Origin: QQUD01 sp039029915
GTDB taxonomy: Bacteria > Chloroflexota > Anaerolineae > Promineifilales > Promineifilaceae
Assembly (NCBI GenBank): GCA_039029915.1
Contig: JBCCFD010000326.1
Location: 1-9,513, forward strand
DNA: 9,513 bases
Reading direction: 5' to 3'
Below, one piece after another: positions 1-7,440 of the stretch. Position numbers and translations under genes: made by a program. Under the pieces are notes generated by a model that worked only from the letters and a program-made list of their open reading frames with translations, was not told where the DNA came from and searched no databases. Each line of letters opens with the position of its first letter. The stretch's first letter is position 1.

Positions 1-2100
1 GTTTCCGGCCAAAATGTGGCCGCATTCGACAGCTCTATTTTTGCTGTACCGTGGTGGCAACTTTACATGAAAGCAAACTTTTTAGGGCAGCGGGTCATCA
101 CTCAGCCGATTGCCGGCGCGATAGACACCCCATTTTCTGGCTTCTCGTTGGGAGTAAACGGGACCGGGAGTGCCAGAAATCAATTCGCATTAGACGGCGT
201 CCAAGGTCAACAAGGCACCTTTGCAGAGCCTCTTTTTTACTATGCCGACGGTGATCCCGCCGCTATTGGGGTAGGTCAATGTGAAGATTATGAGATTGCT
301 ATGCTAGGGTTTGGTCTTGAAGGCATCTCTTTTTCATTTACTCGTGCCTACGTGCTTCAAACGCTTTTTGATTATTTTGAGGAACCTGATGACTTAGTCG
401 GACTGCGCTGGTTAGCTGATGATATCGCTGATTTCGGCGTGCCGGGGCAAGCGTATTCTTACACCGTTACGGTACAAAATGTTAGTGAAGCGTATACCGA
501 TACCATTTCGATTCAGCTTGATGGGGATTATTGGCATACATCGGTAATGACGCCAACTATGACGCTAGGTCCTTGTGAAATAGCTGAAACAACGATTTCC
601 ATTACCGTACCAGAAGATGCCCCCAAAGATGAGCGGCACGATATGAAAGTAACGGCCGTTTCCACCTTAAATCCCGCCAGCAAGCCAGCGCTTACTTTTG
701 AACACAAAGTACCCGGCAGCATTCTGCTCGTTGATGACGATCGCTGGTACGATCAAGAAATCCTTTATCAACGATTGCTCAACAGCAATGGCCTCCCCCA
801 AGACGTTTGGGAAACGACCCGAGGTATTTACAATTTCTCCCCACCGCTAGAGCTGTTGCTCGAATATGACTTTATCATTTGGTATACCGCTTATGATTGG
901 TTCCAGCCCATCTCCCCTGATGAGAGGGAAGTCCTCGAGGCGTACCTTGATCAAGGGGGACGCCTGTTCCTAACCAGTCAGGATTTTATGTTTTACCACC
1001 ATCGTACTGCCCTTGCTCAAGATTATTTTGGGGCGATTGGCTATCATGAGAGCGTGTCACCAACCGCCATGTTTGGCGGCGGTATTCCTGGCTATAGTCA
1101 ACGCTTAGCGGGACCGCTTCCATTAACGTATGGAAACTATCGAAACTTTAGTGATGGGCTAACACCTCGCGAGAATGCTGAAATCTTGTTCTGGCACAAT
1201 GCCGGTTTGCCCGCTGCGATTGGCTACCAAGGAGCAACCCATCGGGCTGCATTGATGAGCGTGCCCATGGAAAAATTACCGGCTGACTCCCATGCAGAGG
1301 TGCTCAACCATATGGTGGGCTGGATCAGCGATTTGGGTGGGTCGCTGCTTACGATTGACAATCGGGCTTCCCAGCCTGGGGAGGCGCGCACGTACACGAT
1401 AACGGTGCAAAATGCGTCGATTGCCCCCACGAACTGGGTGACGGTCACAAACGTGCTAACGGATGGCTTAAGCCTGAATATCGCCTCGTTAACCGGTGGG
1501 GCGACCTACAATGCTGCCAGCCGCACTATTTCATGGCACGGCGAGCTCGAATCAGGCGAAACCAAGACAATTTCTTATGAGGCCACGCCAGATGTGGGGT
1601 TAGCTACAGGAATGGCCGTTGAGAATAATGTTACCTTTGAATATGCGCGCCACCTAGTTGCGTTTAACTCGTACGCCACCACATGGATAGCACCTCCTGA
1701 CCTGCACACCTCATCCGTCTCATTAGCAATGAACCGCCCCGTTGCCCCCGATCGAATTACATTCACCTTGTGGATCACAAATAGCGGCTTGGCCGCGACT
1801 AATGGCATAACGGCCGTTGTTTACCTGCCAGACCATATTAATCCAGTCAGCAGTACGATGAGTGCCCCCTTTGGCACCCCGCAATTTGACGAAGAGCGGT
1901 TTATTTGGGCTGGTGACCTCAACTCGGGACAGGCCGTTTCAGCATCAATGGCTTTCACTAGAAATATTGGCTCGATTACCCAACATATCCAAACGGCCGC
2001 TGCTTTTGAAGATGGGGTGACCGGGGCAATTATGGTGCCGTTTGAGGCCTTTTTGCAGCCTTACCGTCGATTCTTTGCTTTTGCGGCCAATCAAGAATAG
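1..2100 (+). CDS. C-terminal part of a large modular secreted protein with tandem GATase-like and DUF11-type domains (5' partial)
   Basis: The reading frame is open from base 1, so the true start lies upstream; the GTG at 16 falls inside a domain and is not credible as a start. Domains seen in order: the tail of a glutamine-amidotransferase-like fold (about 1-395, beginning VSGQNVAAF), a beta-sandwich of the NEW3/CARDB style (about 400-715, with the VPEDAP run before T-A-V), a complete second GATase-like domain (about 721-1330, opening with ILLVDDDRWYD and containing AYLDQGGRLFLTSQD), then two DUF11-like beta-sandwiches (about 1330-1600 and 1690-2000; YTITVQN and FTLWITNSG). Such LLVDDD modules accompany secreted proteases (M6 or S8 types) and surface proteins, so the missing N-terminus may be a peptidase; that is inference. 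No LPXTG or C-terminal membrane anchor is visible; the protein ends in FFAFAANQE. No catalytic residues can be assigned in the visible part. Confidence 0.75.
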   Translation, partial: VSGQNVAAFDSSIFAVPWWQLYMKANFLGQRVITQPIAGAIDTPFSGFSLGVNGTGSARNQFALDGVQGQQGTFAEPLFYYADGDPAAIGVGQCEDYEIAMLGFGLEGISFSFTRAYVLQTLFDYFEEPDDLVGLRWLADDIADFGVPGQAYSYTVTVQNVSEAYTDTISIQLDGDYWHTSVMTPTMTLGPCEIAETTISITVPEDAPKDERHDMKVTAVSTLNPASKPALTFEHKVPGSILLVDDDRWYDQEILYQRLLNSNGLPQDVWETTRGIYNFSPPLELLLEYDFIIWYTAYDWFQPISPDEREVLEAYLDQGGRLFLTSQDFMFYHHRTALAQDYFGAIGYHESVSPTAMFGGGIPGYSQRLAGPLPLTYGNYRNFSDGLTPRENAEILFWHNAGLPAAIGYQGATHRAALMSVPMEKLPADSHAEVLNHMVGWISDLGGSLLTIDNRASQPGEARTYTITVQNASIAPTNWVTVTNVLTDGLSLNIASLTGGATYNAASRTISWHGELESGETKTISYEATPDVGLATGMAVENNVTFEYARHLVAFNSYATTWIAPPDLHTSSVSLAMNRPVAPDRITFTLWITNSGLAATNGITAVVYLPDHINPVSSTMSAPFGTPQFDEERFIWAGDLNSGQAVSASMAFTRNIGSITQHIQTAAAFEDGVTGAIMVPFEAFLQPYRRFFAFAANQE

Positions 2101-2160
2101 TTTTATTGCAAAATGTGTAAAATCTGTGGAAACTGTTCAAACAGCGGATAAAATAAACAA

Positions 2161-2550
2161 ATGACGAACTTAACCGACCCCACTGCCCGAATTGTTTACG
2201 TTGAAGACGAACCAAGCATTGCCCAGCTTCTAGTTAGCGGTCTGAGCCTGTTTGGCATTGAAGTGCACCCGCTTTATGCCAGTGCTGAGGAACTTCTTAA
2301 TACGGCAACCGAAGAAACATTCAAACATATCGATCTGTTCTTTTTTGATATTCGTCTTCCTAAAATGACGGGGTTGGAGCTGGCGAAGGAACTCAGAAAG
2401 CGGGGGGAAAAACGGCCGTTTGTGCTTGTAAGCGCCTGGCCAAGTCCGTCATCAGACGAGCTAGAAGCAATCAGCGCCACTTTTCTGCCTAAGCCTTTTG
2501 ACTTCCCAGATGTGATTAAGACTATTCAATCGCTTTTGAATAAATCATAG
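2161..2550 (+). CDS. Single-domain (REC-only) response regulator
   Basis: This 129-residue protein is a stand-alone CheY-like receiver domain with no output domain. Visible receiver signature: acidic pocket E15-D16-E17 after IVYVEDE, phospho-acceptor D63 in FFFDIRLPKMTG, the switch Ser at S91 (VLVSAW) and the conserved Lys K111 in LPKPF. It should be phosphorylated by a partner histidine kinase and pass the signal on by protein contact; no kinase is encoded in the window. The gene starts 60 nt after the secreted-protein gene. No good Shine-Dalgarno sequence precedes the ATG; the leader is A/T-rich and holds a short inverted repeat, CTGTTCAAACAG, at 2133-2144, and a TAAAAT at 2149-2154 that lacks a matching -35. 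It may be co-transcribed with the gene upstream. The REC call is secure; the pathway is unknown. Confidence 0.9.
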   Translation: MTNLTDPTARIVYVEDEPSIAQLLVSGLSLFGIEVHPLYASAEELLNTATEETFKHIDLFFFDIRLPKMTGLELAKELRKRGEKRPFVLVSAWPSPSSDELEAISATFLPKPFDFPDVIKTIQSLLNKS

Positions 2551-2556
2551 CAGGAT

Positions 2557-2604
2557 GCTGTTTTCCCATTTGCAAAATAAGATTGCCGTTCATGAGAAAA
2601 CGGC
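2557..2604. terminator. Imperfect 13-bp hairpin between convergent genes
   Basis: Bases 2557-2569 (GCTGTTTTCCCAT) pair with 2592-2604 (ATGAGAAAACGGC) with one G-U and one mismatch, around a 22-nt loop. An alternative small stem, GCCGTT/AACGGC, uses 2585-2590 and 2599-2604. The hairpin sits exactly between the convergent stop codons at 2550 and 2632, where a shared terminator is expected. Neither strand has a clean T-tract directly after the stem, so intrinsic termination is uncertain. Confidence 0.35.
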
Positions 2605-2631
2605 TCTTCAGAACAGCGTATTTTATAAGCT

Positions 2632-3126
2632 CTAGTTGTCAGAGATTTGAACCAGCTTGGCACGGGTGAGTTTGACAAAATCATCAACACCTAGCTTAAC
2701 TTGTAGGCCTCTCTTCCCGGCACTAATCACAAGATGAGTAAATTCATTGGCTGACTCATGCAAATAAACTGCAAACCCTTTATTCATAACAGCAATCGCA
2801 GAAATACCCCCAACTTGAAGACCTGTGCGCTGTTCAGCCTGCTTATACGTGGCCATTTTTAGCTTTTTTGCACCAATAACTTTGGCTAACTTCTTAAGAT
2901 TTAGCTGATGGTTCGCTGGAATAATCGCTAAGCTCCATTTCGATTTTGGAGAACTGTCTTCGGGTTGCACAACTAGCGTTTTAAAGACCTGTTCTGGGGG
3001 GTGCCCAACAGCTTCCGCAACTAAAACAGCATCTTTTTGATCAGGTGAGTATTCAAAGGCTTCGTAAGGAATCTTTTTTCCCTCAAGAAGCTTCATGCCA
3101 ACAGTTTTCTGTGATGATTTTGCCAT
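2632..3126 (-). CDS. ybaK: YbaK/EbsC-family Cys-tRNA(Pro)-type aminoacyl-tRNA deacylase
   Basis: At 164 residues this matches the single-domain YbaK family, related to the INS editing domain of bacterial prolyl-tRNA synthetase. Family members act in the cytosol, hydrolysing Cys-tRNA(Pro) and similar mischarged tRNAs in trans. Seen in the sequence: KLLEGKKIPYEAFEY at the N-terminus, the VFKTLVV strand carrying the conserved Lys (K49), IIPANHQLNLKKLAK, the turn TGLQVGGISAIAV and the C-terminal ISAGKRGLQVKL. The GGxS turn is followed by A rather than the P of E. coli-type YbaK, so substrate preference could differ. The ATG at 3126 is preceded by AGAGAAGAA at a suitable distance, supporting this start. 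A possible -10 (CATAAT, 3163-3158) lies upstream. The gene converges on the response regulator and is separated from lplA by 174 nt of palindromic DNA, so it probably has its own promoter. Confidence 0.88.
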   Translation of the reverse strand: MAKSSQKTVGMKLLEGKKIPYEAFEYSPDQKDAVLVAEAVGHPPEQVFKTLVVQPEDSSPKSKWSLAIIPANHQLNLKKLAKVIGAKKLKMATYKQAEQRTGLQVGGISAIAVMNKGFAVYLHESANEFTHLVISAGKRGLQVKLGVDDFVKLTRAKLVQISDN

Positions 3127-3174
3127 AATAATTCTTCTCTAAAAATAATGATGATTTATTATGTAACGAGGCAT

Positions 3175-3242
3175 TAAGTGGAGAACAAAAAGGATCTTGA
3201 AATAAAACAGCTTCGCATATGTTTTTGTTCTCCTGTAAGTAA
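3175..3242 (-). repeat. Intergenic palindromic repeat, copy R1
   Basis: A perfect 12-bp inverted repeat, GGAGAACAAAAA at 3180-3191 and TTTTTGTTCTCC at 3222-3233, encloses a 30-nt loop. Read on the - strand, this segment aligns over its whole length with 4381-4445 on the + strand: shared blocks in the same order are TTACTTA, AGAACAAA, CGAAGCT, TTTCA and TTTGTTCTCCACTTA. It lies between lplA and ybaK and could end lplA transcription or be a small non-autonomous mobile or REP-like element. Confidence 0.7.
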
Positions 3243-3290
3243 TTTTTATTGCCAAATTTTATACTCAAGATATTTATTGAAAATTACTTA
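3236..3290. repeat. AT-rich palindrome abutting R1
   Basis: TAAGTAATTTT at 3236-3246 is repeated as a perfect 11-bp inverted copy at 3280-3290, with a 33-nt A/T-rich centre. It begins within the end of R1 and finishes 10 nt before the lplA stop codon at 3303-3301. As RNA on the - strand it would form a weak A-U hairpin just after lplA. It has no G/C-rich stem, so it is a poor classical terminator; it may be part of a larger element including R1. Confidence 0.6.
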
Positions 3291-3300
3291 AATAGGCCAG

Positions 3301-4323
3301 CTATCTATTCTGCGGGCTGGTTGACTCTAATGTTTCATCCCCTAGCATGAGTGCCAAAAACTGCTCGTCTGAAATGCCAGCAATAAACTGGCTCACATCA
3401 ACGGTCTTTAATAGCTCTTCAAGCGATTGGCGATCAAACCGCTGGCCTTTTAGCTGTTGCTCGAGCTCCTCAGCTGGCTTTTCGCCAAAAAAGGCACCAA
3501 ATAGCTTGACCGTTTTAATCATCCCTTTTTCAACATAAATATGGGCCACAATCTTATCATAAGGAAATTGACCATTGTTTTTGATATTAAACCTTGGAGA
3601 GCGACCCACGTTCCATTCCCAATTGTTGTATCGCTCATTTCTCAGTTGCTCAACTTTAGCTAGGTCATCAGCTGACAGTTCATATTGGGGGATAGCGTCT
3701 GATTTAAAAATATTCTTTAATAAACGAGCCTTCAACTCATCGATGCGCATATCAGTTGGCAAGGCTTCTCGAATATTTGTCACGGCCGATCTGACTGACT
3801 GCACTGCTTTTGACTCTATTTTCACCCGTCGAGGATTTAGGGCATTCAGCATGTGCTCAATATTGGTGTCAAAAAGCAGCGTGCCATGACTAAACATGCG
3901 GGTTAAGGTCGCATATTGCGCATTGCCAGACAGTTTTTTACCGTCAAGCACGATATCGCTGTTGCCGCCTTGGGTGGCGGGAACACCCATCTCATTCAAT
4001 GTCTCAATAACTGGGTTTAAGAAATCGCTAAACCGATTGATCTGCTCACGGCCGTTTACAATAAAGCTATAGTTTAGGTTGCCTAAATCATGGTATACAG
4101 CCCCACCACCCGACAACCTCCGCACCACATTGACGTTATTGGCATCAATGTATGATTGATCAATCTCCTCCACTGTATTTTGATTACGACCGACGATGAC
4201 TGATGGCGCATTGATGTAAAATAAAAGAAGCGGCTCCTCAAGGGTGAGTTCGCGCAGGAGAAACTCTTCCAGTGCCAGATTAAAGCTTGGGTCAGTATTA
4301 TTTTGGTTATCAACAAATAGCAT
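3301..4323 (-). CDS. lplA: Lipoate-protein ligase A
   Basis: The enzyme activates free lipoate with ATP and attaches it to the lipoyl-lysine of 2-oxoacid dehydrogenase E2 subunits or the glycine-cleavage H protein, in the cytosol. From the chosen start it has 340 residues, usual for a full-length ligase with its C-terminal accessory domain. Motifs: N-terminal FVDNQNNTDPSFNLALEE, the lipoyl-AMP loop RRLSGGGAVYHD (68-79) followed by GNLNYSF, the catalytic-type Lys in DGKKLSGNAQ (K130), SHGTLLFDTN, and a C-terminal domain from about 235 (NNWEWNVGRSPRF). The start at 4323 is preferred over the ATG at 4365 because homologues begin at this MLFVDN-like strand, and AGGG precedes it, while the upstream ATG has no ribosome site. 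A scavenging role is implied; no lipA/lipB is in view. The gene is bracketed by inverted copies of the R1/R2 repeat. Confidence 0.93.
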   Translation of the reverse strand: MLFVDNQNNTDPSFNLALEEFLLRELTLEEPLLLFYINAPSVIVGRNQNTVEEIDQSYIDANNVNVVRRLSGGGAVYHDLGNLNYSFIVNGREQINRFSDFLNPVIETLNEMGVPATQGGNSDIVLDGKKLSGNAQYATLTRMFSHGTLLFDTNIEHMLNALNPRRVKIESKAVQSVRSAVTNIREALPTDMRIDELKARLLKNIFKSDAIPQYELSADDLAKVEQLRNERYNNWEWNVGRSPRFNIKNNGQFPYDKIVAHIYVEKGMIKTVKLFGAFFGEKPAEELEQQLKGQRFDRQSLEELLKTVDVSQFIAGISDEQFLALMLGDETLESTSPQNR

Positions 4324-4380
4324 AGGACACCCTAAGTCAATCACAAAAAGGCAATTAAAAAACATTGTGGTGAATGTGAT

Positions 4381-4445
4381 TTACTTAAAAAGAACAAACC
4401 TGTTTCGAAGCTCTTTGTTTCAGAGACCTCTTTGTTCTCCACTTA
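4381..4445 (+). repeat. Intergenic palindromic repeat, copy R2
   Basis: This is the second, diverged copy of the repeat at 3175-3242, in the opposite orientation. The best conserved part is its right end, where TTTGTTCTCCACTTA is identical in both copies. The inner inverted arms here are AGAACAAA (4391-4398) and TTTGTTCT (4431-4438). The end of the repeat runs into the TAA stop codon (4445-4443) of the M23 peptidase gene. Confidence 0.7.
4387..4438 (-). terminator. Probable terminator of the M23 peptidase gene, formed by repeat R2
   Basis: On the - strand the RNA pairs AGAACAAA (4438-4431) with UUUGUUCU (4398-4391) and is followed at once by a U-run (4391-4387). It starts 5 nt after the M23 stop codon. 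The stem is short and A/U-rich with a 32-nt loop that can fold further (CTCT/AGAG at 4411-4425), so efficiency may be modest. Position and U-run support termination before lplA. Confidence 0.5.
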
Positions 4446-5630
4446 TTCACCAATTGGCTCGGTCACAATATCTGCAAAGCTTAACTCTCCAGCAGTGACG
4501 TCAACTGTTGCACGATACTCTTTATTACTTAAAGTTACCACTACAATATACTGACCCGGCACCACATCTGCAAACACAAAATTCTCTGCATAGGTCTCAT
4601 CGGGATTAATCAGATTACGAGGATCGTCGAGATAAGTATACGTATTTATAAAATCGGCAGCCCCATCTGGCCCAACAAGTGATACCACAACCCCCTGCCA
4701 CGGGCGTCCTTGGGGATCGGTTAAGCGACCCGCAATAACGCCCCGTGTCGTGCCCGGTGAAATCCAAAGCATCGGATTACGGGTCGAGGCAAAGTTATTT
4801 TCACCCACCCGTAGCTCAAAGTGTAAATGCGGCACAATGGCAGCCCCGCCAAATCCAACCTCAGCCAGGGGTTCCCCTCGGCTCACACGCTGACCAACTT
4901 CCACATTGATATTTAAAACATGCCCATAGAGCGCAAACATCGGTTGCCCTTGCCATGTTTCATCAAGCTCGACCACCACCAGATGCCCGTACCAATCGCA
5001 GCGCCAGCCGAATAGGGCATTGGCGTCAGATTGAGCCACCACAACGGTCCCATCAGCCACAGCCAGAACGGGTGTTCCCAGTGCTTCGGCTGAATCGACC
5101 CCATTATGGAGCAAATAACGGCCGTCTCCATCAAACCCATAGGGATACGTCTTGTTAAACAGCAACCGGCCACCGCCCGGCAGCGGCTTACTTAACCAAA
5201 AGTGGGCCGTTCGATTGGCGAGGTCTGGTTCGGGCCAAAAGGCAGGTGATAAAACGTAACGTTCATAATCTGGTTTCAACGGAGCCGGATTGGGACAATC
5301 GCGAGAAACGGCCGTTGGCTCTGGCGTCAGCGTCACGGTGGGTGAAGGAATCGGAGTAAACGTTGGTGGAATAGTCTCGGTCGGTTCAGGGGTTAACGTT
5401 GGCGTTGGCGTCTCCGTGGGGGGGGCTGTTGGTTCAACGGTATCTGTTGGTTGTGGTGTGTTTGTTTGAATAAGCTCTAACGGGGCGGTGGTGTTTGTTG
5501 GGTCAGGCGGGGCAGATGTTGGCGCAATCGTTGGTAACTGTGCCTCGGTGGCAGTTGAAATCACCTCGGGTTGACACCCCAGCAGCAGGATAAGCAACCC
5601 AAACAACCCTATTTGTGCTCGATTCCCCAT
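4443..5630 (-). CDS. M23 (LytM-type) zinc metallopeptidase lipoprotein
   Basis: This 395-residue protein begins with a lipoprotein signal: MGNR, a hydrophobic stretch, then LLLGC with the lipidated Cys at 19. A long Pro/Thr/Glu-rich linker follows (about 27-108), then the M23 domain (about 160-290). Zinc and catalytic residues are visible: H175 and D179 in HNGVD, H237 in ALYGH, and H268/H270 in PHLHFELR. It should therefore be catalytically competent, cutting peptidoglycan peptides or another envelope substrate outside the membrane. The C-terminus (about 296-390; GVIAGRLTDPQGRPWQGVVV) looks like a carboxypeptidase-regulatory or SdrD-B-like beta-sandwich. The ATG lies 6 nt after the recN stop with no clear ribosome site, suggesting coupled translation at the end of the operon. 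The AACGGCCGTT palindrome occurs in the linker at 5307. The substrate is not known, since peptidoglycan in some candidate hosts is atypical or debated. Confidence 0.9.
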   Translation of the reverse strand: MGNRAQIGLFGLLILLLGCQPEVISTATEAQLPTIAPTSAPPDPTNTTAPLELIQTNTPQPTDTVEPTAPPTETPTPTLTPEPTETIPPTFTPIPSPTVTLTPEPTAVSRDCPNPAPLKPDYERYVLSPAFWPEPDLANRTAHFWLSKPLPGGGRLLFNKTYPYGFDGDGRYLLHNGVDSAEALGTPVLAVADGTVVVAQSDANALFGWRCDWYGHLVVVELDETWQGQPMFALYGHVLNINVEVGQRVSRGEPLAEVGFGGAAIVPHLHFELRVGENNFASTRNPMLWISPGTTRGVIAGRLTDPQGRPWQGVVVSLVGPDGAADFINTYTYLDDPRNLINPDETYAENFVFADVVPGQYIVVVTLSNKEYRATVDVTAGELSFADIVTEPIGE

Positions 5631-5636
5631 CTATGA

Positions 5637-7394
5637 TCAACGGTTGACGGAAACGGCCGTTTGTTGCTTTTTTACGACAGCCGCCTGTTGGAGAATGGAT
5701 TCAGCCCCCTCGCGCGCCGTTTCCACCCGAGTACCGAGCATGTCAGCCAGCTCTTTCACGCGCCCAACGTGACCTAGCTCATTAACGGCCGTTGTGGTGC
5801 GGCCCTCGCTAATGGCTTTGCTCACGTGGAAATGGATATCACCATAGCCAGCCAACTGAGGCAAATGGGTTACCACGATCACCTGATGGTCCCCAATCGC
5901 TGATAATCCCCACAGCTTTTGCCCCACGGTATCACCAATGCGCCCCCCAATCCCTTGGTCAATCTCATCAAAAATAAGCGTTGGCGTGTCGTCAACTTGG
6001 GCTAGGGCAGTTTTTAAAGCCAGCATAAGACGAGCCGTTTCACCACCGCTCGCTACCTTAGCCATTGGCTTAAGCGGTTCACCAGGATTTGTGGAGAGCA
6101 AAAATTCAATCTTATCAATCCCAGTGCGGTCGAATGCCACCCGATCTTCGCCAATAAAGAGGCCGTTCGGTTGGGATTCACGGCGAATTTCGACTTGGAA
6201 GCGTGCCCCTTCCATGCGAAGGTCAGCCAGTTGCTCTTCAACTTTAACGGCGAGGCGAGTGGCGGCGGCTTGCCTTTTTCGAGATAGCACCGCCGCCTGT
6301 TTGCCAATTAGTTTCAGTTGGGTTTTGATTTCAGCTTCTAATATTTCGATGCGTTCTTCGCTGTTGCTAATTTTTTGGAGTTGGGCTTCAGCAGATGTGG
6401 CAACCTCTAAAATCGCCGGAATATCTTCCCCGTATTTTCGTTTGAGCTTATTAATCAATTCTAACCGCTCTTCGACTTCATCTAGTCGACCTGGGCTAAA
6501 CTCCAATCCATTTAAATAGGATTGCAAATCAGACGAAACCTCGCTGAGCTGATAAATCAGCCCTTGAAGCTGTTCAAGCACGGGGCCCTGAGATTCATCG
6601 TAGCGGGTCAATTGCACAAGCGACCGCTCAGCTTGACCCAGCATATCGGCAACGGCCGTTGTTTCATCATCCATACCGGTTAGCAGCGTGACTGCTTCCG
6701 TGGCACTACGCATCAGCTGTTCAGCATTAGCAAGACGGGTTCGCTCTCCTTTAAGCTCGTCTTCTTCCCCTTCGCGCAGCTTAGCGGCGGTGATCTCCTC
6801 AACTTGAAATTTTAATATATCGATGCGCTGAGCAATTTGACGCTCGTCTTGGCGCAGTTCGTTAAGTTCGGTTTGCTGCTTTTGTAATGCTCTAACGGCT
6901 GTTGCTACCGCCCGCTGCTCAGAAACTAAGCCTGCGTAGCTGTCAAGCATCGGCTGATGCGACTTCGGCTTAAGCAAGGAGAGATGTTCCCCCTGCCCGT
7001 GAATATCAATTAGTGGCTCCGCAACTTGACGCAGCATATTGAGGTTCACAGCCCGACCATTGACGCGACAAATATTACGGCCGTTCATCCGCAGCTCACG
7101 AGCCACTAAGATCGTATCGTTGGTCTGTCCATCTAGCCCTTCCTCATGGAGCAGCGGCATTAGTTTTTTTTGTAGTTTAGGCGATAGGGCAAAGGTTGCC
7201 TCAACATACGCCTCACCATTCTCGGCCCGCACCATAGACGTATCAGCCCGGCCACCAAGCACCAGCATGACAGCATCTAAAATGATCGATTTACCGGCAC
7301 CGGTTTCTCCGGTTAATACATTAAAGCCCTTATTAAACTTCAAGCGAAGTTCATCAATAATGGCAAAGTTGCGAATGTATAGCTCATTTAGCAT
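5637..7394 (-). CDS. recN: DNA repair protein RecN
   Basis: RecN is an SMC-like ATPase that acts at DNA double-strand breaks, holding ends or sister chromatids for recombination. At 585 residues it is slightly longer than the roughly 550 usual. Seen in order: the N-terminal MLNELYIRNFAIIDEL, Walker A GETGAGKS (29-36), the Q-loop DIHGQGEHLSLL (130-141), a helical coiled-coil middle (about 155-400), the ABC signature VASGGE (447-452), Walker B TLIFDE (472-477) with D-loop DQGIGG, and the H-loop VVTHLPQLA (H510). All ATPase motifs are intact. The C-terminus adds a Gln/Val-rich tail (AAVVKKQQTAVSVNR). The gene lies two genes downstream of nadK, a common bacterial arrangement. In many bacteria recN is SOS-induced; the 68-nt gap upstream holds a TGTCAA-N7-TTGACA inverted repeat, but no known LexA box is recognised. 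Three exact AACGGCCGTT copies are inside it. Confidence 0.97.
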   Translation of the reverse strand: MLNELYIRNFAIIDELRLKFNKGFNVLTGETGAGKSIILDAVMLVLGGRADTSMVRAENGEAYVEATFALSPKLQKKLMPLLHEEGLDGQTNDTILVARELRMNGRNICRVNGRAVNLNMLRQVAEPLIDIHGQGEHLSLLKPKSHQPMLDSYAGLVSEQRAVATAVRALQKQQTELNELRQDERQIAQRIDILKFQVEEITAAKLREGEEDELKGERTRLANAEQLMRSATEAVTLLTGMDDETTAVADMLGQAERSLVQLTRYDESQGPVLEQLQGLIYQLSEVSSDLQSYLNGLEFSPGRLDEVEERLELINKLKRKYGEDIPAILEVATSAEAQLQKISNSEERIEILEAEIKTQLKLIGKQAAVLSRKRQAAATRLAVKVEEQLADLRMEGARFQVEIRRESQPNGLFIGEDRVAFDRTGIDKIEFLLSTNPGEPLKPMAKVASGGETARLMLALKTALAQVDDTPTLIFDEIDQGIGGRIGDTVGQKLWGLSAIGDHQVIVVTHLPQLAGYGDIHFHVSKAISEGRTTTAVNELGHVGRVKELADMLGTRVETAREGAESILQQAAVVKKQQTAVSVNR

Positions 7395-7440
7395 ATCTAA
7401 TCTTTTGTGAAGGACTCACGCAAACAGTGGTCGCTGAGCC

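Noticed and set aside
3083..3268. 61-codon - strand frame over the ybaK start and the R1 repeat
   Set aside because: Composition follows the palindromic DNA, it overlaps ybaK in another frame, and it has no recognisable motif.
3575..3889. 104-codon + strand frame inside lplA
   Set aside because: It is antisense to the conserved ligase and has no protein features.
4324..4365. 14-residue N-terminal extension of lplA from the ATG at 4365
   Set aside because: Homologues start at the MLFVDN-like strand, the 4365 ATG has no ribosome site, and AGGG precedes the ATG at 4323.
5290..5560. Low-complexity repeats in the M23 gene as a tandem repeat element
   Set aside because: The GTTGG/GGTTC-like repetition reflects a Pro/Thr-rich linker in frame, with no fixed repeat unit.
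5938..6519. 193-codon open frame on the + strand
   Set aside because: It is fully antisense to recN, whose ATPase motifs are intact in the other strand; the antisense peptide is Ser/Arg-rich and shows no domain.
7039..7410. 123-codon + strand frame over the recN N-terminus
   Set aside because: It is a shadow of the RecN Walker A region on the opposite strand.
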